The notes: a model not told the origin generated them from the letters alone. 64,000 bases of DNA from Clostridiaceae bacterium Marseille-Q3526 (GCA_018223375.1 JAGTTS010000008.1:1-64000), one strand, 5' to 3'. Positions 34,011 through 43,495 are shown, counted from the stretch's first letter. Numbers and translations are program-made.

Positions 34011-34687
34011 ATGCACTGAGCGTTTCTTTCAGACATGCGGCATCGGATAGAATCAGGCCGCTCCATCTTGATGTGAAGCTGTTCGTCTGCAAAATCAATG
34101 GCTGAGAGAATTGCGGTGTAGGAGTCGCGCTTGCAGCAGCGGGGGCCTCCAATCTGCCCGATGGAGGAGAGGCTCCTGGCCGTCATCTGGTTGGCCAGCC
34201 CCCAGGAAGCTCCTGTTAAGGGGGTGGCCCCTGTGGCGATGCTCATAAAGATGCCTGTGCTGACGCCTGCGCCGCAGGTGCCCCACTGGCCGCAGATACC
34301 GCCGGGAACCTGAGAACCCCGCTCCTTCATCTGATCCAGGGCAGAGGATAAATCCAGTTCACCGCCGCAGTTTTTGTAGGCGGCCAGAAGAGCCGCGCCT
34401 ACCAGGACGTGGTGTTCCGGTCCGTGCATGTGGATCTGGGGAAAGTCAATCAGCTGCTCCATAATAGCGACAGGATTTTTCAGCTCTGTGTGGAGACAGA
34501 ACTGACAGATCAGATCCAGAGCGTCCTTTGCATGACAGGAATCGCAGATGTAGTGGCCGTTTGCACAGCGGGCATGAGAGGAGAAAGAGCCACCGCAGAC
34601 GGCGCATTTCATGGTTTCCTGGTGTTCCAGATAAATCAAGGGAGCGCCGCAGATCAGGCATTCCCAGGCAGTATTTGACTTACTCAT
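33977..34687 (-). CDS. DUF5714 protein with cysteine clusters
   Basis: 236 residues. The N-terminal part has zinc-ribbon-like pairs (W-E-C-L-I-C-G, M-K-C-A-V-C-G, C-D-S-C-H and I-C-Q-F-C); the C-terminal part has H-G-P-E-H-H-V-L-V-G-A-A-L-L-A and G-G-I-C-G-Q-W-G-T-C-G-A-G, then G-G-P-R-C-C-K-R. This matches DUF5714, a family of anaerobes whose role I do not know; the many cysteines suggest metal or Fe-S binding. ATG 34687 follows GAGGT; the frame is open further upstream but encodes an unlikely hydrophobic extension. Confidence 0.8.
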   Translation of the reverse strand: MSKSNTAWECLICGAPLIYLEHQETMKCAVCGGSFSSHARCANGHYICDSCHAKDALDLICQFCLHTELKNPVAIMEQLIDFPQIHMHGPEHHVLVGAALLAAYKNCGGELDLSSALDQMKERGSQVPGGICGQWGTCGAGVSTGIFMSIATGATPLTGASWGLANQMTARSLSSIGQIGGPRCCKRDSYTAILSAIDFADEQLHIKMERPDSIRCRMSERNAQCIKKACPYHSAV

Positions 34688-35138
34688 AACAGACCTCGTT
34701 TCTGATAGTGTGAAATAATAGCTGGATGCTTTAAAAGATAATGTTATTCTGAAGGAAGACAGGAAGAATGTCAAGAAAAACAGCAGGAGAAATAGAAAGA
34801 GAGCTGTTGGTGCAAACGGACACAAATGATGACATTTTACATGAAAAAAGGAAGGAAAGAACAGGACGGCTTTCGTCTGGGTGCCTCTGAAACCTGCGCT
34901 TTTCTTCCTTTTTGACTGCCGATAGTCAGGCTTTTATAAAAGATTCATAAATGTAGTCAAAACCATGGAGTTGAAGAAGTCGATAAAGAGACTTCCAACT
35001 AACGGTACGATGAAGAATGCTCTTGGAGCTGCTCCGTAGCGTTCAGCCAGAGCCTTCATGTTAGCCATGGCGTTAGGGGTTGCGCCCATTCCGAAACCGC
35101 AGAAGGCGCTTGTCATAGCTGCTGCCTCGTAGTCCCGT

Positions 35139-36391
35139 CAGGACAAACGCATGAGTAAATAAATTGTGAACAAATCCCCTTTTTCTGGTATGATAAAAAG
35201 AAAAAGGGGGTTTTGCTATGGATGAATTGTTAGAATGGATGGATTATATTGAAGATAAGCGTCAGCAGACGAAAGTACGGCATAAGCTGAAGGACATAAT
35301 CGTGATTGTTTTGTTTGCTACGCTTGCAAATGTGGATGACTGGGTGGAAATGGAATACTTTGCCCATTATCATGAAGCATATTTGAAAAAATATATTGAA
35401 TTGAAAAACGGAATTCCGTCTCATGATACACTTTGCCGTGTATTTGGAATGCTGTCACCAGAAATCCTGCAGCAGCTTTATGGTAAATGGCAGGAATTAT
35501 TGAATCAAAACGAAGGGGAAGTATTGCGTAAACTGATCTGCATTGATGGAAAAACGATGCGTTCCAATAAAAGAAAAGAAGGAAAACCGAACCATATCAT
35601 AACGGCCTAGAGTAAGGAAGATGGCTTCAGCCTTGGTCAGAAGGTGGTAAATACCAAGAGTAATGAGATTACAGCAATACCGGAATTGCTGGAGAAAATC
35701 CGGATCAAAGGTCAGGTTGTGACGATCGATGCCATGGGAACGCAGACAGCCATAGCCGAGAAGATCCTTTTAAAACGAGGAGACTATGTACTGGCGTTAA
35801 AGTAAAACCAGAGGACGCTGCATGAGGATGTGAGTTTGTACCTGAACGATGCCGAGATAAAAGAAGAACTGCGTAAGAAGGGAAAATATAAAAAAACAAT
35901 TGAAAAAGCCCACAGTCAATTAGAAATCCGAGAATATTACCAGACGAAAGAAATTGGCTGGCTGCCTCAGAAGAAGGACTGGAAAGGGCTAAAAAGTATT
36001 GGGATGGAAGAAAAGACGATTCGAAAAGACGGTCAGGAGAAAAAAGAGTTCCGTTATTATATCAGCAGCCTAAATGAAGACATAGAGCTGTTTAGCCGTG
36101 CAGTGAGAGGCCATTGGAGTGTAGAAAGTATGCATTGGCAGTTGGATGTAACATTTAAGGAAGATGCCAATACAACGCTGGATAAGCAGGCAGCCGAAAA
36201 TTTGAACATCATAAGGAAATGGTGTTTAAGTATATTGAAAATGGTAGAGATTTTCCGTCCCAATCTGTCCATGAAAAAGAAACGATTTGTAATCAGTATG
36301 AACCCAGCAGAGTTTTTGGAACAGGTATTAAATTTTTAAAAACAAGATATTTTGAAAAAGAGGAAGGAAAACAATTCATGCGTATGTCGTG
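35139..36391 (+). mobile_element. ISAs1-family insertion sequence, 1,253 bp
   Basis: Imperfect inverted ends: left CAGGACAAACGCATGAGT (from 35139), right end read inwards CACGACATACGCATGAAT (from 36391), about 15 of 18 matching. The 9-bp duplication TAGTCCCGT flanks it at 35130-35138 and 36392-36400. It holds one transposase gene with two stop codons. The target is gltS, inserted in the opposite orientation. Confidence 0.88.
35218..36339 (+). pseudogene. ISAs1-type DDE transposase with two stop codons
   Basis: Cuts and inserts the element. One frame runs the full length of about 373 codons, with catalytic Asp in I-C-I-D-G-K-T-M-R-S, second Asp in V-T-I-D-A-M-G-T-Q and Glu in R-G-H-W-S-V-E-S-M-H-W-Q-L-D-V-T-F. 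TAG at 35608-35610 stands where the family has Trp (H-I-I-T-A-stop-S-K-E-D-G-F-S), and TAA at 35803-35805 where it has Gly (A-L-K-stop-N-Q). AAAGGGGG precedes the ATG. No frameshift is seen. Without readthrough it is dead, so movement would need a transposase from another copy. Confidence 0.9.
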
Positions 36392-37508
36392 TAGTCCCGT
36401 CCCATCACGTTAAAGATTACGAAGTTTGCATATAAGAACATAATGACAGTCTGGACTAACAGGATGACAATCATTGGAAGAGCCAGGGCTGCCAGCTGCC
36501 AGAGCTTTAAGTTCATCATGGCCATGGCCAGGTAGATGTTCAGGGAAAGTCCGCCCAACGTATCGATTTCTTCCATCGGAAGCTCGGCGCCCTTTGCGTC
36601 CCAGATATTTCTTAAAAGGGCTGCAAACAGCATGGCTCCGATATAGCCTGGCATGGTGATGTTGAGCTTGGAGAAACCAGCCATGATCAAGGTTCCAGCT
36701 CCAATCGCTATAGCCAGGAATACAGCTGCGTTGGTAAATTTCTGGCCGTCAATGATTCCGCCTTTGTCATCCGATGCGTTGCCTTCCTGTACCGCAGTGG
36801 ATTTTAATCCCAGCTTTTCCACTCTCCGCCGGGCAATGGGGCCTCCCATCATACTTCCGGAAACCAGTCCGTATGTAGCTGCTGCCAGAGCGACAGTTAA
36901 AGCTCCGGAAACGCCGTAGGTTTCCTCAAGGAGAGGGCCGAAGGAGCCGGAGGTTCCGTGTCCGCCGACTAACGGAATCGAACCCATGCAGAGGCCGAGG
37001 AGCGGATCCAGACCAAAGGCCGCAGCTAAAGCGCTTCCCACGCCGTCCTGGATTACGCACATGAGGACAGACAGGATCAGGAAGATAAATACCTGGATTC
37101 CACCCTTTTTCAAAAGCCGGAAGCAGGCGGTAAATCCTACGCTGCAGAAGAACACAGTCATCAGAATGGTCTGAACCGTTGTGTCAAAGGTGAATTCCAG
37201 GATTCCCGTGCTGTACAGCCCCAGATGAAGCAGAGCGAAAACGATTCCGCCGGCTACAGGGGCTGGAATACAGTAACGGTTTAAAAAAGAGATTTTTTTC
37301 ACCATCAGACGTCCTAAGGCGTATACGACGGCTCCCAGAGCGCAGGCTTGGTACATGTCAAGCTGCAATGTCATCATAAAAGATTCCCCCTTTCAGTTTA
37401 TGGGCCTATTATGAGACGCAGCTACAAAAAACGACAAAAAGGTGAATTATCTGACTGATAAGAAAACGTTAAGATAACTTCAGCATAACACAGGCTCAGT
37501 AAGGAACC

Positions 37509-39050
37509 CTAGTCGGTCTCTTCGGCGGGTTCTCCGTAGAGAAGCTCGTTGTCATAGAAGTCAGATTTCATATTCAGCTGTGAGATAACCTCCTCTTTAC
37601 CGAATTCGTCAAGAATCGTATCCTGGTCTGAGAACAGGTTGGTTCCCAGTCCCAGGCGGTCTCCCTCAATCTCTACGCCCATAGCGGCCAGAGTGGTAGG
37701 GAAGAGATCCATGGTGCAGGCGGAATGGGTTCTGTCTGCGGGAACGGCCGCTGGATTTAAAAAGCAGTAGTAGATGCCCCGCTCGTAGGAATCGTCGTCA
37801 GGCGCGTAATTTTTCACCATAGTGGCGTGGTCGCCTGCAATGACAACTGTGGTATTTTCATACCAGGGCTGTTCCTTTATCCAGCTGACAAATTCCACTG
37901 CCTGGCGGCTGCCGCAGTGCAGCACGTTGCTGTACTGATTTTCGAATTCATCGCCGCAGAGACGGCATACATACCCGTTTGGGTTGTGGGTATCCACCGT
38001 GAGAACCGTGAAATTAAAGGGCTGGTTTCCTTCGGAGAGCTTTGTCAGCTCTTCCTTGGCGTACTCAAAGAGCTTTTCGTCCTCAATGCCCCACCAGCCG
38101 ATATCGTAATCCTTGGGAACCTTCTTTTTCCGTTTCGCTGTTCCAAAATCCCAGATCTCATAATTGCCGTGATCCTTAAAATACTGATCCCGTCCTGCAA
38201 AGCTGGCGTAGGATCCCACCATCAGCATATTTTTGTAGCCCTCGTCCTCCAGCACCTCTCCCAGGGTGACGGCGCCAGGCAGGAAGGAACCATATTTGCT
38301 CATGGAGTTTTTCTCCACCGGAATCTTTAAGGGCAGCCCTGAGGTCTGGGCCACCATAGCCGCGATAGTCCAGGAGGAGGTCAGGGGGAGAATTCCCTGC
38401 TTTCCGTCGGGACCCAGCTGGAAGGTGACGTTTTCATTGGCCAGAGCCGTCAGCTCAGGAATCACATTTTCCTCCAGATTTCCGCCGTTTTCTTTGTCCT
38501 CAAAGGTCTTCTCCATAGATTCCAGATAAATATACACAAGATTTCGCTTCTGCTCCGGGAAGGTGAGAATGGAAGCGTCCGGCTTCTGGTACTGCTCTTC
38601 GATGAAGGAGCTCTTGTGGAACTGGTTGTAGAGATACTCTCCGATATTTAACAGGTTGTCCGTGCCTACAGCCATAAATACCAGGCCGAATGCCAGCAGC
38701 AGGGCCATGGCCCTGGAAAAAGCCCGGTCCGTCAGCTCCACATACCAGCGTTTCTTTCCCAGACGGACGTCCACACAGGTGTAGGCCTTCCTGGCTCTGA
38801 GAAAGAGACAGCACCGGCGGTAGAGGAACATGGCGGTAAAAAAGACGGCCAGAGAAGGAGCCAGGGCCGTGCCCAGGTAGCTGACAATGTACTCTGTATT
38901 CACGCCGTCCAGAGGCACGTTCAAATGGAATACAATTTCCTCCATGCTGATGCTTCCGTAGGTTCTCACAGCCCACCAGGCGGAAAAATAGGCCAGCAGG
39001 GTGACAAAAAACAGGAGATACAGACTGATGTTCCTGGCTTTAGCTCTCAT
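37509..39050 (-). CDS. MdoB/LtaS-like phosphoglycerol transferase
   Basis: A membrane enzyme that probably moves glycerol-phosphate onto a glycolipid or glucan outside the cell. Three or four N-terminal helices (about 5-30, 55-80, 108-130) precede a sulfatase-fold outer domain (about 165-480). It shows W-T-I-A-A-M-V-A-Q-T-S-G-L-P-L, which matches the nucleophile-Thr region of MdoB, V-D-T-H-N-P-N-G and A-G-D-H-A-T-M. 513 residues. It overlaps the small membrane gene before it by 11 bases. Exact product (lipoteichoic acid or other polymer) not determined. Confidence 0.85.
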   Translation of the reverse strand: MRAKARNISLYLLFFVTLLAYFSAWWAVRTYGSISMEEIVFHLNVPLDGVNTEYIVSYLGTALAPSLAVFFTAMFLYRRCCLFLRARKAYTCVDVRLGKKRWYVELTDRAFSRAMALLLAFGLVFMAVGTDNLLNIGEYLYNQFHKSSFIEEQYQKPDASILTFPEQKRNLVYIYLESMEKTFEDKENGGNLEENVIPELTALANENVTFQLGPDGKQGILPLTSSWTIAAMVAQTSGLPLKIPVEKNSMSKYGSFLPGAVTLGEVLEDEGYKNMLMVGSYASFAGRDQYFKDHGNYEIWDFGTAKRKKKVPKDYDIGWWGIEDEKLFEYAKEELTKLSEGNQPFNFTVLTVDTHNPNGYVCRLCGDEFENQYSNVLHCGSRQAVEFVSWIKEQPWYENTTVVIAGDHATMVKNYAPDDDSYERGIYYCFLNPAAVPADRTHSACTMDLFPTTLAAMGVEIEGDRLGLGTNLFSDQDTILDEFGKEEVISQLNMKSDFYDNELLYGEPAEETD

Positions 39051-39417
39051 GTTCGTCCACCCTTTTCTTCTGCTCCACAGAAATACTTAAGTTAAAGGAA
39101 ACAATTTTGGCCGTTACTGACAGGACGACAGCCGTACCGCAGGCAGTCAGGAGATAGCGCACAGAAAAGATATTGTCTGCGAAATGCCCTCCTGAGGCCA
39201 TGGAGCTGATGGGCATGAAGAAAGACGCTATGGCCAGAGCCGCCCCGTTTACCACAGCCGTGAAAGCCAGGTATTTTAAGAGCAGATTGACCAGCCATTC
39301 CAGGCTTCCCTCTCTGCGCGTGTGCTCCCCTACAAAGGCTGCCCGCCGAAACTCCATTCTCTCATAAATCAGGAGAGCCAGGGCAGGCGGACAAAACAGA
39401 TAAATAAATGAAAACAC
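39040..39417 (-). CDS. Small membrane protein paired with the phosphoglycerol transferase
   Basis: 125 residues with three hydrophobic segments (about 2-18, 45-70, 85-110) and no family I recognise. The GTG start at 39417-39415 follows GGAGGAA. It overlaps the following MdoB-like gene by 11 bases, so they are translated together and the proteins may act together in the membrane. That role is inferred from coupling only. Confidence 0.65.
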   Translation of the reverse strand: MFSFIYLFCPPALALLIYERMEFRRAAFVGEHTRREGSLEWLVNLLLKYLAFTAVVNGAALAIASFFMPISSMASGGHFADNIFSVRYLLTACGTAVVLSVTAKIVSFNLSISVEQKKRVDEHES

Positions 39418-39431
39418 TGCAATTCCTCCGT

Positions 39432-39467
39432 TTTACATAATTTACATGAATTTGACATAATACGACA
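39432..39467. promoter_or_regulatory. Four direct TTTACA-like repeats between divergent genes
   Basis: TTTACA (39432), TTTACA (39441), TTGACA (39452) and ACGACA (39462) recur at 9-11 base steps, each followed by TRA. Spacing near one helix turn resembles PhoP-type direct repeats. The site lies between the GTG of the minus-strand unit and the CmpB-type gene and could serve both. Confidence 0.4.
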
Positions 39468-39551
39468 TGATTATAACGGAAAAGGGCGGGGTTGGCAATG
39501 TCTTTTCATCTGTGCTAGAATGGTACAATCACATATTCAGGAGGTGCTGCG

Positions 39552-40865
39552 ATGAAATATACGGGGATAGAACTGCTGTGGCTGTTTCTGCTCTATTCAT
39601 TTTTAGGCTGGACGCTGGAGACAGCGGCGGGAACCATACGGCAGAAACGTTTTGTAAACAGAGGATTTACCACAGGTCCGTTCTGTATGGTCTACGGTGT
39701 GGCAGCAGTGGTGATGACTGCAGCCCTTCAGGAACTTAGAGGAAGCTTTCTTTTCCTGTTTCTGGGCTGTATGGTAGTCGGAACGGCTGTCGAGTGGTTT
39801 GCAGGCAAGCTTCTGGAACGTCTGAATCAGAAAAAGTGGTGGGACTATTCAGAAAAAAGGTGGAACTTTGACGGATACATCTGCGCCCAGTATTCACTGC
39901 TCTGGGGCATTTTGGGAACTGTCACCGTCCGGTGGGGGGACGGTCTTCTGGTGGGACTGTGCCGCCTGCTGCCATCCTTTGTCTCCAGTCTGCTGACGCT
40001 GGGAGCGGCAGGCATGCTTTTTCTCGATATGGCAGCTTCAGCAGCTACTGTCTGGCATGTGAAACGCCGTGTAAAGCAGAAGGATGCAGAAAAGCTTCAG
40101 CAGCTGAACAGCCGTCTGGCGTCAGCGACTGCCCGCCTGGGAAGCAGGATTGAGGCGAGAGTGGCCCGGCGTATGGAAAAGGCCTATCCCTTGATCCTGG
40201 AGGTTTCTGAGCAGATTGCAAGGCAGAAGGTATTTGCCGGAGGATGTGGCTTTTATAAGCTGTTCTGGCTGTTCCTGATTGGTGCATTTCTGGGAGATGT
40301 GGTGGAGACGATTTTCTGCCGTCTTACAGCCGGTGTGTGGATGAGCCGCAGCAGTCTTGTGTGGGGCCCTTTCAGCATTGTATGGGGACTTGCCATAGCG
40401 GCGGCCACAGCTCTTCTCTATAAAGACAGAGAGAAGCCGGACCGCCACCTGTTTGTCATCGGAACTGTGCTGGGAGGAGCCTACGAATATATCTGCAGTG
40501 TCTTTACAGAGCTGGTATTTGGCAAGGTGTTCTGGGATTACAGTAAAATTCCCTTTAATCTGGGGGGAAGAATCAACCTCCTTTACTGTTTCTTCTGGGG
40601 AATTGCAGCTGTGATCTGGATTAAAAATCTCTATCCTCTGTTTTCTGGCTGGATTGAGAAAATTCCAGTGCTGTGGGGCTATGCGATAACCTGGATGCTG
40701 GTTGCGTTTATGGCAGTGAATATCGCTGTCTCTTCTATGGCGCTGGTTCGATATGACAGGAGAGCGGAGGGAAGGCCTCCCAGAAATGCTGTGGAACAGC
40801 TGATAGACGAACGGTTTAACGATACGAGAATGGAGAAAATTTATCCTAACGCGCTGTCCCGCTAG
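39552..40865 (+). CDS. CmpB-type membrane protein with two copies of its domain
   Basis: 437 residues holding two copies of the putative ABC-transporter type IV (CmpB) membrane domain. Copy 1 (about 5-165) has F-L-L-Y-S-F-L-G-W-T-L-E-T, G-F-T-T-G-P-F-C-M-V-Y-G and W-W-D-Y-S; copy 2 (about 232-410) has F-L-I-G-A-F-L-G-D-V-V-E-T, S-L-V-W-G-P-F-S-I-V-W-G and F-W-D-Y-S. A charged cytoplasmic stretch of about 60 residues links them. Single-domain forms are common in clostridia. AGGAGGTG precedes ATG 39552. Function unknown; no ATPase partner is coupled to it, although one for another importer lies downstream. Confidence 0.82.
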   Translation: MKYTGIELLWLFLLYSFLGWTLETAAGTIRQKRFVNRGFTTGPFCMVYGVAAVVMTAALQELRGSFLFLFLGCMVVGTAVEWFAGKLLERLNQKKWWDYSEKRWNFDGYICAQYSLLWGILGTVTVRWGDGLLVGLCRLLPSFVSSLLTLGAAGMLFLDMAASAATVWHVKRRVKQKDAEKLQQLNSRLASATARLGSRIEARVARRMEKAYPLILEVSEQIARQKVFAGGCGFYKLFWLFLIGAFLGDVVETIFCRLTAGVWMSRSSLVWGPFSIVWGLAIAAATALLYKDREKPDRHLFVIGTVLGGAYEYICSVFTELVFGKVFWDYSKIPFNLGGRINLLYCFFWGIAAVIWIKNLYPLFSGWIEKIPVLWGYAITWMLVAFMAVNIAVSSMALVRYDRRAEGRPPRNAVEQLIDERFNDTRMEKIYPNALSR

Positions 40866-40971
40866 AGGAAGGCCGCAGGGGAGGAACGGATGAAAAGGGA
40901 GGAAAGAACCCGCACAGAGGCATGAAAAGTCCCATATACTGAAGTAACAGGAAATGAAGGGGGACAATGCT

Positions 40972-41751
40972 ATGAACTCCAAGCTGGAGGTTCAGGGGCT
41001 TTCCTACTCCTATCACTCCATGGACGGAGAGACGAAGGCTCTTTCCAATATATCCTTTCAGGTGGAGGAGGGAGAATTTCTGGCTGTCGTAGGCCCGTCA
41101 GGCTGTGGAAAATCTACGCTTCTTTCCATTTTGTGCGGACTTCTCGTGCCGGAGGAGGGAAGCGTGCTCATAGATGGAGAGCCGGTGAAGGGAGGCAGTC
41201 CCAAAATCGGCTATATGCTTCAGAGAGATCACCTGTTTGAGTGGAGGGACGTTTTTTCCAATGCCTGTCTGGGGCTGGAAATACGCGGGCAGATGGACAG
41301 AGAACACAGAGAAAAAGCAGAGAGACTGTTTAAAACATACGGTCTGCTTCCATTTAAAAATAAAAAGCCGTCAGAGCTGTCGGGAGGAATGCGCCAGAGA
41401 GCGGCACTTATACGGACGCTGGCTTTGGATCCTGATATTCTGCTGCTTGACGAACCCTTTTCAGCTCTCGACTATCAGACCAGGCTGGCAGTGTGCGACG
41501 ATATCAGCTCTATTATCAGGGAAAACAGAAAGACAGCGGTGTTAGTTACGCATGATCTGGCAGAAGCAGTGAGCGCGGCGGACAGGGTTCTGATTCTCAC
41601 CAGAAGACCGGGGAGAATCAAAACGGTTCTTCCCATTACATTTGCAGAGCCGTCTCTCAGCCCGCTGGAGAGAAGAAGCGCACCGGAATTTTCAGGATAT
41701 TTTAATCAGGTGTGGAAAACTCTTGAAAACAGGGAGGTGTCCCATGAATAA
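40972..41751 (+). CDS. SsuB/TauB-type ABC importer ATPase
   Basis: The ATPase of a nitrate/sulfonate/taurine-type importer: Walker A G-P-S-G-C-G-K-S-T, Q-loop Y-M-L-Q-R-D-H-L-F-E-W, signature L-S-G-G-M-R-Q-R, Walker B L-L-L-D-E-P-F-S-A-L-D and switch T-H-D-L-A-E-A. The Q-R-D-x-L-x-x-W pattern is typical of this subgroup. ATG 40972 (AAGGGGGA 7 bases before) is favoured over ATG 40954. It overlaps the permease gene by 8 bases. No solute-binding protein gene is next to them. Confidence 0.92.
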   Translation: MNSKLEVQGLSYSYHSMDGETKALSNISFQVEEGEFLAVVGPSGCGKSTLLSILCGLLVPEEGSVLIDGEPVKGGSPKIGYMLQRDHLFEWRDVFSNACLGLEIRGQMDREHREKAERLFKTYGLLPFKNKKPSELSGGMRQRAALIRTLALDPDILLLDEPFSALDYQTRLAVCDDISSIIRENRKTAVLVTHDLAEAVSAADRVLILTRRPGRIKTVLPITFAEPSLSPLERRSAPEFSGYFNQVWKTLENREVSHE

Positions 41752-42544
41752 CCGTGAAACGCTGGCCCAGCGGACTTTTGTCGCAGGGCAGAGACGCTAC
41801 AGGAGAAGGATTGCAGCAGGACGCATCCTTCTCTTTTTCGCTTTTCTGGCAGTGTGGGAAGCGGGCGCAGATACAGGACTTTTGGACGATTTTATTTTCA
41901 GCTCCCCCTCCAGGGCGCTGCGGTGTTTTTTTGTCATGGCCAGTGACGGCAGTGTGTTCCCGCATCTGGGTGCGACGCTTTTAGAGACGGTGGTGAGCTT
42001 CTTCCTGGTGACGGCTCTTGGGCTTGGCGGGGCGCTGGCCCTGTGGGAAAGCCGGACTGCTTCCGATTTGCTGGAGCCCTATCTGGTTATGCTGAACAGT
42101 CTTCCAAAGTCTGCCTTGGCTCCGCTTTTAATAGTCTGGCTGGGAAGCAATATGAGAACCATTGTGACAGCCGCTGTGTCGGTAGCTGTCTTCGGGTCGG
42201 TTCTGACGCTCTATCAGGGCTTTCTTTCCATGGATCCGGATCAGGAGAAGCTGATTTATTCCCTGGGGGGAACGAGGAGGGATGTACTGAGAAAGGCGCT
42301 TCTGCCTGGTTCCATCCCTTTGATTGTCAGCAACATGAAGGTAAACGCAGGACTCTGCCTGGTAGGAGTCATGATCGGAGAATTTCTGGCCGCCGACAAG
42401 GGGCTGGGCTATCTGATCATCTACGGAAGCCAGGTATTTAAAATGGATCTGGTTATCATGAGCATTGTGATTCTCTGCCTGATGGCGGCGCTTCTCTATC
42501 AGGGAATCGCTTTTCTGGAGAAAAAGGTTTCCAGAAGGTTGTAG
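41744..42544 (+). CDS. SsuC/TauC-type ABC importer permease
   Basis: The membrane subunit for the ATPase before it. 266 residues, about six helices, with an EAA-type loop near L-G-G-T-R-R-D-V-L-R-K-A-L-L-P-G-S-I-P. GGGAGGTG precedes ATG 41744; the longer open frame upstream lies within the ATPase gene. Substrate unknown; the nitrilase gene 81 bases downstream hints at an amide, nitrile or related nitrogen compound. Confidence 0.9.
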   Translation: MNNRETLAQRTFVAGQRRYRRRIAAGRILLFFAFLAVWEAGADTGLLDDFIFSSPSRALRCFFVMASDGSVFPHLGATLLETVVSFFLVTALGLGGALALWESRTASDLLEPYLVMLNSLPKSALAPLLIVWLGSNMRTIVTAAVSVAVFGSVLTLYQGFLSMDPDQEKLIYSLGGTRRDVLRKALLPGSIPLIVSNMKVNAGLCLVGVMIGEFLAADKGLGYLIIYGSQVFKMDLVIMSIVILCLMAALLYQGIAFLEKKVSRRL

Positions 42545-42625
42545 TTGTGCGGGTATGATAAACCATGTATAATAGCAGCAGATAATGAGTGAAATAAAGG
42601 CTGATAAGGCGCAGGAGGATACCCT

Positions 42626-43495
42626 ATGATTCAAACAGATACAGGAAACAAAACGACGCTGAGAAATTATGAAATTGCCCTGATTCAGATGGATACTCAG
42701 AATGACAAGGGCGAAAATATGAAAAAAGCCTGTCGCTTTATAGATGAGGCAGCAGGCCACGGAGCGAAGCTCATCTGTTTTCCGGAGGTGATGAATCTCA
42801 TTGGCAGAAATACAGGAGAAGGCGGAGGAAAGGAAGAAATTCCCGGTTATACCTCAGATATTCTCTGCAGGAAAGCCAGAGAGCATAAGGTATGGATTCA
42901 CGGAGGAAGCATAACAGAGCAGGTGCCGGGTCAGAAAAAATCCAGAAACTTAAGTCTTCTCATTAATCCGGACGGAGAGATAGCCGCCCAGTACAGAAAG
43001 CTTCACATGTTTGACATTACGCTGGCAGATGGGACACCGTTTAGGGAATCCGACCGTGTGGAAGGGGGAAATGAGATTACAACCGTCTCCACAGAGCTTG
43101 GAACCTTCGGTATGTCAATCTGCTACGATATCCGCTTCCCGGAGTTATACCGCCTGATGGCTCTTCAGGGGGCCCAGGTAATGTTCGTACCGGCCAGCTT
43201 TACCATGCCTACGGGAAAGGATCACTGGGAGCCGCTTCTGCGGGCCAGAGCGATAGAGAATGGCTGCTATATTGTGGCGGCAGGTCAGATTGGCACAAAA
43301 CCGGCTTACGCGGCTTATGGAAACAGCATGGTAGTAGACCCCTGGGGAACGATTATAGCCAGGGCCAGAGATACGGAGTGTATCACTTACGCCCAGATCG
43401 ACCTGGATTATCTGGATCAGATACGGGAACAGCTGCCGTCTCTGGAGAACCGGAGAACCGATGTGTATGAGGTAATCAGTAAAAAAGAAAAATAA
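42626..43495 (+). CDS. Carbon-nitrogen hydrolase (nitrilase superfamily)
   Basis: Splits C-N bonds in amides or related compounds in the cytoplasm. The catalytic triad is visible: Glu in C-F-P-E-V-M (about residue 54), Lys in Y-R-K-L-H-M-F-D (about 119) and Cys in S-I-C-Y-D-I-R-F-P-E (about 158). Overall it is closest to the Nit1/Nit2 group (omega-amidase or deaminated-glutathione amidase). 289 residues, normal. AGGAGGATA precedes ATG 42626. Placed after an ABC importer pair, it may break down the imported compound. Confidence 0.9.
   Translation: MIQTDTGNKTTLRNYEIALIQMDTQNDKGENMKKACRFIDEAAGHGAKLICFPEVMNLIGRNTGEGGGKEEIPGYTSDILCRKAREHKVWIHGGSITEQVPGQKKSRNLSLLINPDGEIAAQYRKLHMFDITLADGTPFRESDRVEGGNEITTVSTELGTFGMSICYDIRFPELYRLMALQGAQVMFVPASFTMPTGKDHWEPLLRARAIENGCYIVAAGQIGTKPAYAAYGNSMVVDPWGTIIARARDTECITYAQIDLDYLDQIREQLPSLENRRTDVYEVISKKEK

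Larger units (their letters stand above)
34934..37377 (-). pseudogene. gltS: Sodium/glutamate symporter gene split by an insertion sequence
   Basis: GltS imports glutamate with sodium. The N-part (37377-36392) has A-L-G-R-L-M-V-K-K, P-L-V-G-G-H-G-T-S-G-S-F-G-P and ends at V-M-G-R-D-Y. The C-part (35138-34934) resumes in M-T-S-A-F-C-G-F-G-M-G-A-T-P-N-A and ends in T-T-F-M-N-L-L. Removing the 1,253-bp element and one 9-bp repeat restores a frame of about 393 codons, the normal size, with no other damage, so the insertion is the only visible lesion. GGGGGAA precedes ATG 37377 (37374 also possible). The remaining N-part gains a few foreign codons and lacks the last two or three helices. Confidence 0.92.
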
